NCBI GenBank assembly: GCA_038330145.1
Contig: JBBQNR010000005.1
Coordinates: 8,209 to 72,208, forward strand
From: JBBQNR01 sp038330145
Lineage (GTDB): Bacteria; Actinomycetota; Thermoleophilia; Solirubrobacterales; JBBDJG01
Direction of reading: 5' to 3'
DNA length: 64,000 nt
The notes below the pieces were generated by a model. The model was given only the letters and a program-made list of their open reading frames with translations. It made no database searches and had not been told where the DNA came from. Position 1 is the first letter of the stretch. Each line of letters opens with the position of its first letter. Position numbers and translations under genes: made by a program. Shown one piece after another: positions 1 to 8,502 of the stretch.

Positions 1-3000
1 CTGACCGGGGCCCACCGTCGGGTCGAAGTCGCCCACCACGGTGCCGTCCGTCGGGTGGCGGATCGGCGAGGTCGACTCGATGATGCGGTACTTGGTCGGC
101 TGACCGCAGAGCCAGTCGTCGCCGGGGCTGACCCAGCTCACCACCGCGGTGTTGGATCCCTGGACGATGCGCATTGCCTCGGGCGTGCCGGGCGGGCGGC
201 TGTCCGTTCCGTAGGCGCCCGTGTTCCACTCGTCGTGACGTGACGTCCACCACTCGTCGTTGGTGCCGCAGGCGTTCTGGTCGGTGCGCCAGCTGAAGGC
301 GTTGCCCTCGCGCGTGGTCACCGTGACGTCGAGCTTGCCGTCGCCGTCGGTGTCGCCGGTCGCCGGCGTCGAGAAGAGCCAGCCACCGGTGAACTTGGGC
401 CAGCCGGTGCCCTCGACTCCGGCGACGTTGATGTTGCGCAGGTAGTAGAGGCCGGTGCCGACCAGGATCTCGTTGCCGGGCGCGTCGGAGACGTCGGCCA
501 CCGATGGGCTCGACAGCAGCTGGAAGTCCTCCACCGCCTGCGGGAAGGTCGGCAGCGAGGCGCCGGTCTGGGCGTTCCAGGCCTGGACGACGTGGTTGTA
601 GGGCAGGTTCTGGCCCACACCGACGCCGATGTTCACGAGCTGGTTCAGGGTCACGCCGCCCTTGATCACCTCAGGGCCGGGCTGGCCGTCGATGTTGGCG
701 GCGATCGGGTTCTCGAACAGGTTCAGCACCTTCGACTTGTCGACGTGCTCGCCGCCGGAGGGCGAGGCGTCGTAGGTCGCCGCATTGGTGGCGTTGCCGT
801 TGGTCGCCGTGACGTCGCCGGTGGCGAGGTTGCCGATCACCTCCAGCTGCGGGTCGCCGTCCACGTTCGCGAGCACGTGATCCACTCCCGGGCCGACGAA
901 CGGGAGCGCGTCGGGCACGACGCCGTTCGGCTTCGTCGGCCAGCCGGGCAGCACGTTCGCGCCCGCGTCCAGGGCGTAGACGCGGCCGCTGCCGCCGAGC
1001 ACGTTCGCCAGCACGTTGGTGAGGATGTTCGAGAACAGGCCTCCGGACGCCGGAGGGGTGGACGGGGCGGTCGGGTTGGCGTCGAACTCCTGGGTAGGCG
1101 AGACGATCTCGGGCCTGCCGTCGCCCGTGATGTCGCCGAGCGCCGGTGTCGTGATGATCTCGGCGCCCGGGATCGACGGGTCCCTCAGCTTCTTGGGGTA
1201 GCCGGCAAGGGCGTTGCCGTCGCCGTCCCAGGCGTAGAGGTGCGCGTCGAGCGCGGCGGCCAGGATGTCCAGCTTTCCGTCGTTGTTCAGGTCGCCCAGC
1301 ACCGGCGAGGCGGTGAAGCCGCGCTTGATGTGGTTGTTGCGAGTGCGGTCCTGTGGCAGTGACAGCGCCGGGTCGATCCGCACCGGGAAGCCGGGAACCT
1401 CGCTGCCGTCTGTGTTCCACGCGTAGACGTGCTCGCCGGCCGTGTCGACAATCTCCGGCTCCAGGTCTCCGTCGATGTCGCCGATCGCCGGTGTGCGCAG
1501 CACCTCGCGCGGCGGGCTGACGGCGTTCAGCGCCGGCACGCCGTTGTGCACGTTCGCGTACAGCCGGGTGCTCACGGGCTGGCCACCGTTGAAGCTCGCG
1601 AGCGGCGATCCATCGGCGTTGAGCACGTGCAGCTCGCCGCTCGAGTCGGCAAGCACCGTGTCGAGGCGGTTGTCGCCGTTGACGTCGAACAGCCGTTGCG
1701 AGGCCTCGCCTCCCGAGCCGATGTCCTTCTTGTAGGTCTCCGTCGCGTCGCGGTATGCGAACAGCATCTTGCGATCCTCGGCGCGGTTGCCCTGCGCGTC
1801 GGTGATCACGATGCGGACGGTGAACGCGGGCTCGTTGGGGTCCTTGTCGCCGGGGCCCTTGCTGGGGGCCGTCGGGTCGACGGTCGCGCCGCCGCCCGGG
1901 CGCGCGTCGAGCGCGTTGCGGACCTCGACCAGGTCGATCGTCCCCAGCGTGCCGTCGATCGGCGCGGTGTCGAAGCTGTCGGTGACGTCCTGGAAATCCG
2001 CCTCGGCGGGCTCGATGCCCGGCGCCCACTGGAGCTTCCACTGGTAGCTGGGAGTGCGAGCCGAGACACGGCCCTTGATATCGACCGTGCTCTGGTGGTT
2101 GACGTTGTAGGGCGAGAACCACTCCGGTGAGGTGACAAGCGCCTGCGGCGGGACCTTGGTCTGGTCGATCCGCTCCAGTGCCAGACCGAGGTCCGGCAGG
2201 CCGTAGCCGAAGTGCTGGTCCCAGCCGGCCTGCGCCGGGTCGGGAACTCCGAGGCCGGCCGTGTCGGGCGCGGTGACGTCGAAGGCGGTCATCGTCAGCA
2301 GCTGTTTGACCTCGTTCGGCGCCAGCGAAATGCCGCGCTGCCGGGCTGCGGAGATCAACAGGCCTGCGGCGCCCGATGCCTGGCCGGTCGCGGCCGATCC
2401 CGTGACGGCCGGCATCACGATGTGTGCGTGGCCGCTGTACTGGGTGGTGCCGGAGTTGCGGAACCAGGTCTGGAGCGGCGCGTTGGACGTCAGAGGCACG
2501 CCGTTGCCGGTGAAGAAGTCAAGGATCTGTTGCGGCGGGTCCTGGCCCAGGCCCTGGACGTCGGCGACGGTCCCCTGCACCTGCATCGCCTCGTCGTAGA
2601 GCGTCGGGATGTTGTGGTCCGCCGTGTTGAGGTCGGATGACACGATCGCGAAGAAGACGTTCTTCTCCTTGTACGCGTACTCGAATGCGGCACGGGCGAA
2701 CTTGGAGTTGAAGAGCGCGCCGACCGCGCCTTCGACGACCTCGATGTTGTTGTCCGCCGCATAGAGGGCCGCAAGCGCGTAGTTGTTGGTGTCGGTCACG
2801 AACGTGTCCCAGACGCGCATCGGCACGACCTGGCAGCGGGGGCAGACACCGATGCCCCCCGAAGCGTCGTTGCCGTCCTCGCCCGCCTCCCCGGCGCGAC
2901 CGCTGCCGTGGTTGCTGGCGCTCGAGTAGCTGGACGCGTCGTAAGGGTCGTTGTCGTCGTCGAAGAAGTCCCAGCCGACGATGTCGTCGACGTAGCCGTT

Positions 3001-3663
3001 CGAATCGGCGTCGTTGCCGTTGCTGAAGGTGGCGATCAGGTCGCTGCCGTCGAGCATCGAGTCGGCCTCGTCGTTGCCGGCCGACTGCGTGACGCGTGGG
3101 TCGCTCGAGTAGTCGTCGACGTTGAAGGCGCCGTCGCCGTTGCAGTCGTATTCGCCACAGGTGCTGGCGCCCTGCTGGGGCAGGGGAAGCTCGTTGCGGT
3201 TCAACCAGACCTTCTTGCGCAGCCCACTGCTGTTCCAGCGGATGCCGGTATCGAGGATTGCGACCTGGACGCTCGCAATGCCGGTGGAGTACTTCCACGC
3301 CCTGTCGGCCGACACACCGGGAACCTGGCCCAGCGGGTTACGGCCGGCGAGTGTGTTCTGGCCCGAGTACCGCTGCACGTGCGGGTTTAGCGGGTCGTGG
3401 TACAGCGCGGTCGCGTGCGAGCCGTCGGGGGCGAAGCCGAAGCGCTCGTACTGCTGGCCGAACACGTTCGAGCAGGTCGGAGCTCCATCCTCGTCGTCGT
3501 GCTCGCAACGGTCGAACTCGGGATCATTCGGCGTGTTCAGCCGCACGCTCTCGCCGGGATTGCTGCCCGGAAACGATCGTGCCTGCGCGAAGGCCGGCAC
3601 GGCTGACACCAGCACAAGCAAAACCAGGATCAATCTGGTGGTTCTGCGCGAACTCCCCCTCAC
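1..3663 (-). CDS. Secreted S8 (subtilisin-like) serine protease with FG-GAP/VCBS repeats, partial at the window edge
   Basis: Open for 1221 codons and running off the left edge, so the C-terminus is missing. The GTG start follows GGGAGG at good spacing and opens a signal peptide (Arg-rich n-region, hydrophobic core to about residue 25, AFA-QA cleavage). Residues about 130-440 resemble an S8 catalytic domain: Asp138 in VAILDTG, His252 in SNHGSG, Ser423 in TGSAATGQ. The usual HGTHVAG and GTSMAAP signatures are altered, and the oxyanion Asn region reads VSSDLN. EF-hand or dockerin-like stretches (CNGDGAFNVDD, DADSNGYVDD) lie between Asp and His. From about residue 600 follow many FG-GAP/VCBS blocks (such as GDLNNDGKLDI, GDTDGDGKLDV), which usually form a calcium-binding propeller. 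Probably an extracellular protease or a protease-derived binding protein; activity is uncertain because of the divergent motifs. Confidence 0.8.
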   Translation of the reverse strand, partial: MRGSSRRTTRLILVLLVLVSAVPAFAQARSFPGSNPGESVRLNTPNDPEFDRCEHDDEDGAPTCSNVFGQQYERFGFAPDGSHATALYHDPLNPHVQRYSGQNTLAGRNPLGQVPGVSADRAWKYSTGIASVQVAILDTGIRWNSSGLRKKVWLNRNELPLPQQGASTCGEYDCNGDGAFNVDDYSSDPRVTQSAGNDEADSMLDGSDLIATFSNGNDADSNGYVDDIVGWDFFDDDNDPYDASSYSSASNHGSGRAGEAGEDGNDASGGIGVCPRCQVVPMRVWDTFVTDTNNYALAALYAADNNIEVVEGAVGALFNSKFARAAFEYAYKEKNVFFAIVSSDLNTADHNIPTLYDEAMQVQGTVADVQGLGQDPPQQILDFFTGNGVPLTSNAPLQTWFRNSGTTQYSGHAHIVMPAVTGSAATGQASGAAGLLISAARQRGISLAPNEVKQLLTMTAFDVTAPDTAGLGVPDPAQAGWDQHFGYGLPDLGLALERIDQTKVPPQALVTSPEWFSPYNVNHQSTVDIKGRVSARTPSYQWKLQWAPGIEPAEADFQDVTDSFDTAPIDGTLGTIDLVEVRNALDARPGGGATVDPTAPSKGPGDKDPNEPAFTVRIVITDAQGNRAEDRKMLFAYRDATETYKKDIGSGGEASQRLFDVNGDNRLDTVLADSSGELHVLNADGSPLASFNGGQPVSTRLYANVHNGVPALNAVSPPREVLRTPAIGDIDGDLEPEIVDTAGEHVYAWNTDGSEVPGFPVRIDPALSLPQDRTRNNHIKRGFTASPVLGDLNNDGKLDILAAALDAHLYAWDGDGNALAGYPKKLRDPSIPGAEIITTPALGDITGDGRPEIVSPTQEFDANPTAPSTPPASGGLFSNILTNVLANVLGGSGRVYALDAGANVLPGWPTKPNGVVPDALPFVGPGVDHVLANVDGDPQLEVIGNLATGDVTATNGNATNAATYDASPSGGEHVDKSKVLNLFENPIAANIDGQPGPEVIKGGVTLNQLVNIGVGVGQNLPYNHVVQAWNAQTGASLPTFPQAVEDFQLLSSPSVADVSDAPGNEILVGTGLYYLRNINVAGVEGTGWPKFTGGWLFSTPATGDTDGDGKLDVTVTTREGNAFSWRTDQNACGTNDEWWTSRHDEWNTGAYGTDSRPPGTPEAMRIVQGSNTAVVSWVSPGDDWLCGQPTKYRIIESTSPIRHPTDGTVVGDFDPTVGPGQ

Positions 3664-3759
3664 GCCCTACCTCCCCGCGGATTGTGAGCCCGGCCCTCCC
3701 CGATGCTACTCCGAGGCCGACACTCGGACGTGCGGCAAGGCTACACGAGATCGGCCGCC

Positions 3760-3782
3760 GCCGTTTGGTGACGGCAAACGGC
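3760..3782. promoter_or_regulatory. Inverted repeat in a divergent intergenic region
   Basis: A perfect 8-base inverted repeat, GCCGTTTG and CAAACGGC around a 7-base spacer, lies 26 bases before the ATG of the small lipoprotein and about 100 bases from the divergent protease start. It could be an operator or an RNA hairpin; no bound regulator is identifiable. Confidence 0.35.
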
Positions 3783-3808
3783 GCGGGCGCCCGGGACGGC
3801 GGACTACC

Positions 3809-4318
3809 ATGGCTCGCATGACTGCTTCCGTGCGCCTGCTCGCCGTGCTCGTTCTCGCCAGCGCTGCGATGGTCGCGGGCTGCGGTGGGGACGACTCCAA
3901 GAGCCCGGCCGCGCCGGCGACCCCGACGAGCCAGGACGGCGGCGCATCCGGAGCTTCCGGGCAGAGCGGCTCGTCCAAGTCCAAGGACGGGAGCGGCTTC
4001 ACGAGCCCGCAGCAGCTCGCCGACGATCGCAAGAGCGCGCGCAGGCGCGCCCGCGCCCGCAGCCAGCGCAAACGGCAACCGAGCGGATTCGACCCGGCCG
4101 TGCGCAGTAAGTACAAGGGCACGAGCCGCGTCGTCTACCACCAGGCTCGGCTGCGCTGCTTGGTGATACCCGCCAGCAGCCTCGCGCGTGCCTACGACGT
4201 CAGCGCCAACGATCCGAACAAGCTCGCCGAGGCCTACGCCAGGCGCGAGTTTCCGCCGACGCTGGCGCGCGCAGCCTACGACGGCTGCCGCGACGGCCTC
4301 AGCAACAACCGCAAGTAA
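3809..4318 (+). CDS. Small secreted lipoprotein, function unknown
   Basis: 169-residue protein with a short signal peptide and a lipobox (VAGC at residues 21-24), so probably lipid-anchored outside the cell. After the Cys comes a Ser/Gly/Lys/Asp-rich linker (GGDDSKSP onwards), then a basic stretch (RRRARARSQRKR) and a C-terminal region of about 70 residues with two Cys (RLRCLV and DGCRDG) that could form a disulfide. I do not recognise a family. The ATG was chosen because the signal peptide starts there; a second in-frame ATG three codons later is also possible. The open frame extends far upstream, but that part overlaps the divergent protease gene and is a shadow. Confidence 0.65.
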   Translation: MARMTASVRLLAVLVLASAAMVAGCGGDDSKSPAAPATPTSQDGGASGASGQSGSSKSKDGSGFTSPQQLADDRKSARRRARARSQRKRQPSGFDPAVRSKYKGTSRVVYHQARLRCLVIPASSLARAYDVSANDPNKLAEAYARREFPPTLARAAYDGCRDGLSNNRK

Positions 4319-4321
4319 CGA

Positions 4322-6919
4322 CTACGGGGCGAAGATGCCCTGGCGCAGGAACACCCGCTCGTCGCCGGAGCCGCAGGTCGGCGGGCAGCCGAGGCCCAGC
4401 GGGTCGGGTGACGGCGTGACGGAGCCGTCGGGTCCGACGTCTCGCAGCTCGATCGAGAAGCTGGAGATGATCGTGCGGTCGCCCTCCCGCGCGAAGCCGG
4501 GCACGAGCGTGTCGGCCGTCGTGCTCAGGTTGCAGGCCCCTCCTTGCGGCGCAGCCGGAGTGGCGCTGCAGTCGACCGGGACAGAGAAGCGAAAGTCCTG
4601 CGCCGTGCCGGACTGGCTCTGCGTCGAGCCGTTCGCCCCGTCGGTGACGCGCAGCATGCTGCTCAGCAGCAGGTCGCCCGTGTAGTCGGAGTCGTTGTCG
4701 GCGCGGCGCACGTCCGAGGCCGAGGCCTGGATCTTCAGGTCGGCTTCGTCGGCGGCGGTCGATGGGTTGCCCGGCACCACATCGAGCCGCGCGGAGCCAG
4801 TGCCCTGACCCGTGCGTGAGGTGGTGAGCAGGCTCGACTCCAGCTGCGGCGACGTGCAGGACTGCTCGTCCAGCGGGGCGACGTGCTCGCTGTCGGGCGA
4901 GCTGCACTGCCGGTATTCCGGCACCATCGGCACCCTCAGCGGCGTCGCGCCCCCAGGCCGTGGATAGCGGACTCGTGGGTCTCGCACCAGCAGCTCGACG
5001 TCGCCGTCTGTCTCGTTGCCCTGGCCACCTCCACCCGGACCGGCCTGGGGGTCGTTGTAGGTGAACGTGCGGCCGATCGAGGCCAGCTGATCGATGTTGA
5101 ACGCGCCGGCTGGGCCGGGCGGCGGATTGGCTGCCGGCGCCGCCAGATCGAGCAGCGTGCCGAAGATCGACAGCGTGCCGTCGCGGTTGTTCATCACCTC
5201 GAGCAGGCGATTCTGGGTAGGCCAGTCGGCATGCGCCGCGCTTTCGATGCCCCACCAGGCGCCACCGTTGGTGCGCGGGAAGGGAACCACGCGGTTCTGG
5301 TGCGTGTGACCGGCGACGAATGCGATCACGTGCGGGTAGCGGTCGATCAGCTCGGTGAGGCTCTCGCGCGGGTCGCCCGGGAACCGGTCCTGGCCGAGGT
5401 GGACCGGACTCGACGAACGCGGGTCCTGGTCGCAGCCGGGGTTGCGGTTGTGCTCGGGCGAGTCGCCGTGGCTGTGGTTGCTGCCGTCGCAGGGCGATGC
5501 CGCCTCGTCCGGAACGTCGGAGGTGAGCGAGCCCACGGGGTGATGGCCGAACAGCACGACCAGGCGATCACGAGCGGTGGCATCGTCGAGCTCGTTCTTC
5601 AGCCACTGGAACTGCGGGTCGTCGAGGTTGCCGTTGGCCGACTGCTCCACGACGCCGCCCTCGGAGACCGTGTCGAGGCCGATGAAGCGGAAACCGGGGG
5701 CCTGCGGCGGATCCCAGGCGTAATACGAGGCCACTCCGTTCGAGGCCGCGTTCTCGGCGGGGTCGACGAAGCCGAAGCCGTGGGCGTTGTCCTGGTTGTT
5801 CACGCCGTATAGAGACTTGATCTGTCGTTTGTCGGCGAAGCGCCGCTCCGGATCCGGCGGCACGGGCATCGAAGCCGCCGCGGGACCGAGCAGCACGCCG
5901 GGATCGAAGAACCCCGTCGAAGGCTGAGCCGACGCGAGCATCTTCAGGCAGCCGGTCGCAATCTCCTCGAATGCCGCGTTTGCGTCCTCGTTGCCCTGAA
6001 CCAGGCCGTCGTGATTGCCGTTCGCGACGTACGAGGGGACGTCGAGGCCCTGCGGCTGGAACGTGATCTGCTGTGCGCGATCGAGCAGGCCGGGGTAAGC
6101 GGGCCAGCCGGCGATAGCCCATGAGGCGCGCGGGTCGTTGGGATCGTAGAAGTAGGGATTCGACCCCTCTTCGTAGTCGTTGTAGTCCTGAACGCCGGTA
6201 TAGCGTGCTGCCTCGGCAAGGTTCTCGGGTGTCGGCGGCACGGCGGCACAACTCGGATGCGCCGCGGTGTCGTAGTCCTCGGGCTCGGCGCTGCCGCTGT
6301 TGAAGTTGAGTGGCTGGCGGCCCTCGATCAGCTCCCGCACCCAGCGCGTCTCGTTGCGCTGCATGTTGTCGGCATTGTCGCCGGTCAGCAGCGCCAGGTC
6401 CATCGCGGCGTGGCTGCCGTCGCCCGCGGCGACGGGACTCGCATCTGCGAACAGGTTCATCTGCTGGATCGACGAGTCGACCTCGAACGGCACCAGCGCC
6501 TCCTGCGGCCGCCATGCGGCCTGGCCGACGCCGAAGGGGTCTTCGTCGAGGAATTCCACTCGCGCCGGGGACTCCTCGTCGGCGAGCTGGAAGTCGGTCA
6601 GCTGCCCGAAATAGGCGAGCGAGCGCCGCCGCTGGTCACGCCCGGCCTGCGCGTTCGGGATCGCGGCGTTGCCTTCGGACGCGCCGTCCCTCACCCTGTA
6701 GCTCGAACTGGTCGACACCACGTGGAGATTCGAGTAGCCGTTCTCCGGATTGCTTCCGGTGATCTTCTGTTCGAGCGTGGTGTGGCCGGCGGCGTCAAAG
6801 AAGAGATGAGACGCCTGCGACGTGCCGGCGATTGCCAGCGGCAGGATGGCGACGAGTACGACGAGCCAAAGGTGGCGCCTGCCGCTTGCATGGCGGCGGA
6901 GCCTCGATGAGATGAACAT
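4322..6919 (-). CDS. Secreted calcineurin-like metallophosphoesterase (actinobacterial PPA1498-type)
   Basis: 865 residues. The ATG follows GGGGAGGT at 9 bases; an upstream in-frame start is less likely because the signal peptide (hydrophobic residues about 17-36, ending SQASH) begins at this Met. Metallophosphoesterase motifs are in order: LTDFQ (about 108-112), TGDNAD (179-184), GNHD (301-304), FGHHP (457-461), AGHTH (536-540), giving a complete bimetal site. The length and insertions match the TIGR03767-type family of actinobacterial secreted phosphoesterases; the substrate is unknown. The last ~150 residues form a separate module with four Cys (VDCSA, GACNLS, LGCPPTC), ending CGSGDERVFLRQG. 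A very similar module occurs in the frameshifted gene at 12.98-13.69 kb. It ends 4 bases from the convergent lipoprotein stop. Confidence 0.88.
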   Translation of the reverse strand: MFISSRLRRHASGRRHLWLVVLVAILPLAIAGTSQASHLFFDAAGHTTLEQKITGSNPENGYSNLHVVSTSSSYRVRDGASEGNAAIPNAQAGRDQRRRSLAYFGQLTDFQLADEESPARVEFLDEDPFGVGQAAWRPQEALVPFEVDSSIQQMNLFADASPVAAGDGSHAAMDLALLTGDNADNMQRNETRWVRELIEGRQPLNFNSGSAEPEDYDTAAHPSCAAVPPTPENLAEAARYTGVQDYNDYEEGSNPYFYDPNDPRASWAIAGWPAYPGLLDRAQQITFQPQGLDVPSYVANGNHDGLVQGNEDANAAFEEIATGCLKMLASAQPSTGFFDPGVLLGPAAASMPVPPDPERRFADKRQIKSLYGVNNQDNAHGFGFVDPAENAASNGVASYYAWDPPQAPGFRFIGLDTVSEGGVVEQSANGNLDDPQFQWLKNELDDATARDRLVVLFGHHPVGSLTSDVPDEAASPCDGSNHSHGDSPEHNRNPGCDQDPRSSSPVHLGQDRFPGDPRESLTELIDRYPHVIAFVAGHTHQNRVVPFPRTNGGAWWGIESAAHADWPTQNRLLEVMNNRDGTLSIFGTLLDLAAPAANPPPGPAGAFNIDQLASIGRTFTYNDPQAGPGGGGQGNETDGDVELLVRDPRVRYPRPGGATPLRVPMVPEYRQCSSPDSEHVAPLDEQSCTSPQLESSLLTTSRTGQGTGSARLDVVPGNPSTAADEADLKIQASASDVRRADNDSDYTGDLLLSSMLRVTDGANGSTQSQSGTAQDFRFSVPVDCSATPAAPQGGACNLSTTADTLVPGFAREGDRTIISSFSIELRDVGPDGSVTPSPDPLGLGCPPTCGSGDERVFLRQGIFAP

Positions 6920-7046
6920 GCGCTGCGACCTCCCCGTGGTCTGATGCGAGCGCAAGCATAGCGCCAACCAGGCCGGTCGTCTGAGAAAAGGCGGTGGCCG
7001 ACGCGGCTCATATCATCGGTTTGCCGCCCTGGGCCGGGCCGCTGCC

Positions 7047-8414
7047 ATGTTTGCTGCTCGCAGGATCGACAAGCTGAAGGAAAGGCGCGATGTCTACGGG
7101 CTGATCGTGGCCCTTTGGCACAAGCGCCAGTCGACGCGGCGGCGAGCGGCGTTCGCGCTCGGAGAGTTGGACGACCGGCGCGCCGTGGCGCCGCTGACCG
7201 GCACGCTCGCCGACGCCAAGTCGCCGGTGCGGGCCGCGGCCGCTCACGCGTTGCGGCAGCTGGCGGACAGGCGTGCGGTCGACCCACTGATCCCGCTGCT
7301 GAACGACTCGACGAAACAGGTGCGCCTGGCGGCGGTGAGAGCCCTTGGCGAGTTGCGCGACGGGCGCGCGACGGAGCCGCTCGTGACCGTGATCAACAAC
7401 GAGGACGAGGACAGCGAGGTGCGCTGGGCGGCCGCCGAGGCGCTCGGCGAGATCGGCGACCCGCGCGCGTTCGAGCCGCTGTTCGCCGCCCTCAACAGCC
7501 GCTCGATCGGTGGCGCGGCCCGCGAAGCGCTGTCGCAGGTGATGAGCGCGGAGTCGGTCCCGGCGCTGGTCGCCGCGCTCAAGCACAGCGAGCCGGAGGT
7601 TCGCCTGTTCGCCAAGGGAGCGCTTGTCGGCTGGTGGGGAAGCTCGGCCGTCGAGCCGCTTGCGGCCGCGTTGCACAATCGCGACTCCGAGGTCCGCTCG
7701 CTGGCGGCCATCGGCCTCAGCCACACTGAGGCGCCCGAGGCGGGACCGCCGTTGATAGAGGCGCTGCACGACAGCGACGCCAAGGTGCGCGGCGCCGCAG
7801 CACGTGCGCTGTCCGGCCTGCTACAGGTCGTCGAGCGCGTCAACGGCGGCGTGTCGGCGAGGGACTGGGAAGGCGTCGACGCGCTCATCCGCGCTCTCGA
7901 GGACAAGTCGGCCGGCGTGCGCTTCTGGTCGGCTCGAGCGCTCGGGCGAAGCGGCGCCGCGAGGGCGGTGCTGCCGTTGGTGCAGGCGCTCGGCGACCGT
8001 AAGTCGAGTGTGCGCGCGGCGGCGGCGGAGGCACTAGGCGAGCTCGACTCCGACCAGGCGGAGGGAGCCCTGATTGCCGCACTGCGCGATCGCGACTCCG
8101 CCGTGCGGGCGCAGGCGGCCCGCTCGCTGGGCCGGATCGGCGACTGGGAATCGACCGAGGCGCTGATCGAGGTACTCGGCGACCGCAACGAGGAGGCCGC
8201 AGCAGCCGCCGCTTCGGCTTTGGGCGACGTCGGCGACCCTGCTGCCGCCGAGCCGCTGATCGGAGCGCTTCGCAGCCGACGTGGACATGTCCGCGACGCG
8301 GCCGAGGTGGCGCTCAAGCAACTCGGCGACTCGCCCGCCTGCGCACCAGTTGTCGAGGCGCTGCGCGAGAGCACCGCGGAGCGGCCCGGCCTCTGGTCGC
8401 GCCGCGGCCGCTGA
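7047..8414 (+). CDS. HEAT-repeat (PBS-lyase-like) protein
   Basis: 455 residues made almost entirely of about 13-14 HEAT-like units of ~31 residues, each with the pattern AxxALGxLxDxRAVxPLxxAL and VRxAAAxALGxLGD, as in phycobilisome-lyase-type HEAT repeats. This makes an alpha-solenoid, a protein-binding scaffold, with no catalytic residues visible. No signal peptide or membrane segment, so probably cytoplasmic. One interrupted unit (QVVERVNGGVSARDWEG) lengthens a loop in the middle. The ribosome site is weak (GGGCC only). It lies divergent from the metallophosphoesterase and is followed by a GGDEF/HD-GYP gene. Its partner is not deducible. Confidence 0.85.
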   Translation: MFAARRIDKLKERRDVYGLIVALWHKRQSTRRRAAFALGELDDRRAVAPLTGTLADAKSPVRAAAAHALRQLADRRAVDPLIPLLNDSTKQVRLAAVRALGELRDGRATEPLVTVINNEDEDSEVRWAAAEALGEIGDPRAFEPLFAALNSRSIGGAAREALSQVMSAESVPALVAALKHSEPEVRLFAKGALVGWWGSSAVEPLAAALHNRDSEVRSLAAIGLSHTEAPEAGPPLIEALHDSDAKVRGAAARALSGLLQVVERVNGGVSARDWEGVDALIRALEDKSAGVRFWSARALGRSGAARAVLPLVQALGDRKSSVRAAAAEALGELDSDQAEGALIAALRDRDSAVRAQAARSLGRIGDWESTEALIEVLGDRNEEAAAAAASALGDVGDPAAAEPLIGALRSRRGHVRDAAEVALKQLGDSPACAPVVEALRESTAERPGLWSRRGR

Positions 8415-8502
8415 CGCGCCTGGACGCCGGCCGTTAGCGCGCTCTCATGTCCTCAAGTCGGCAGGGCGCCGGCCCGATACCTCATTCGAGGACCTTTCGT
8501 AC

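Noticed and set aside
671..2122. Long minus-strand open frame of 483 codons rich in Arg/Gly/Pro
   Set aside because: Alternate-frame shadow of the S8/FG-GAP gene, whose frame encodes clear repeats.
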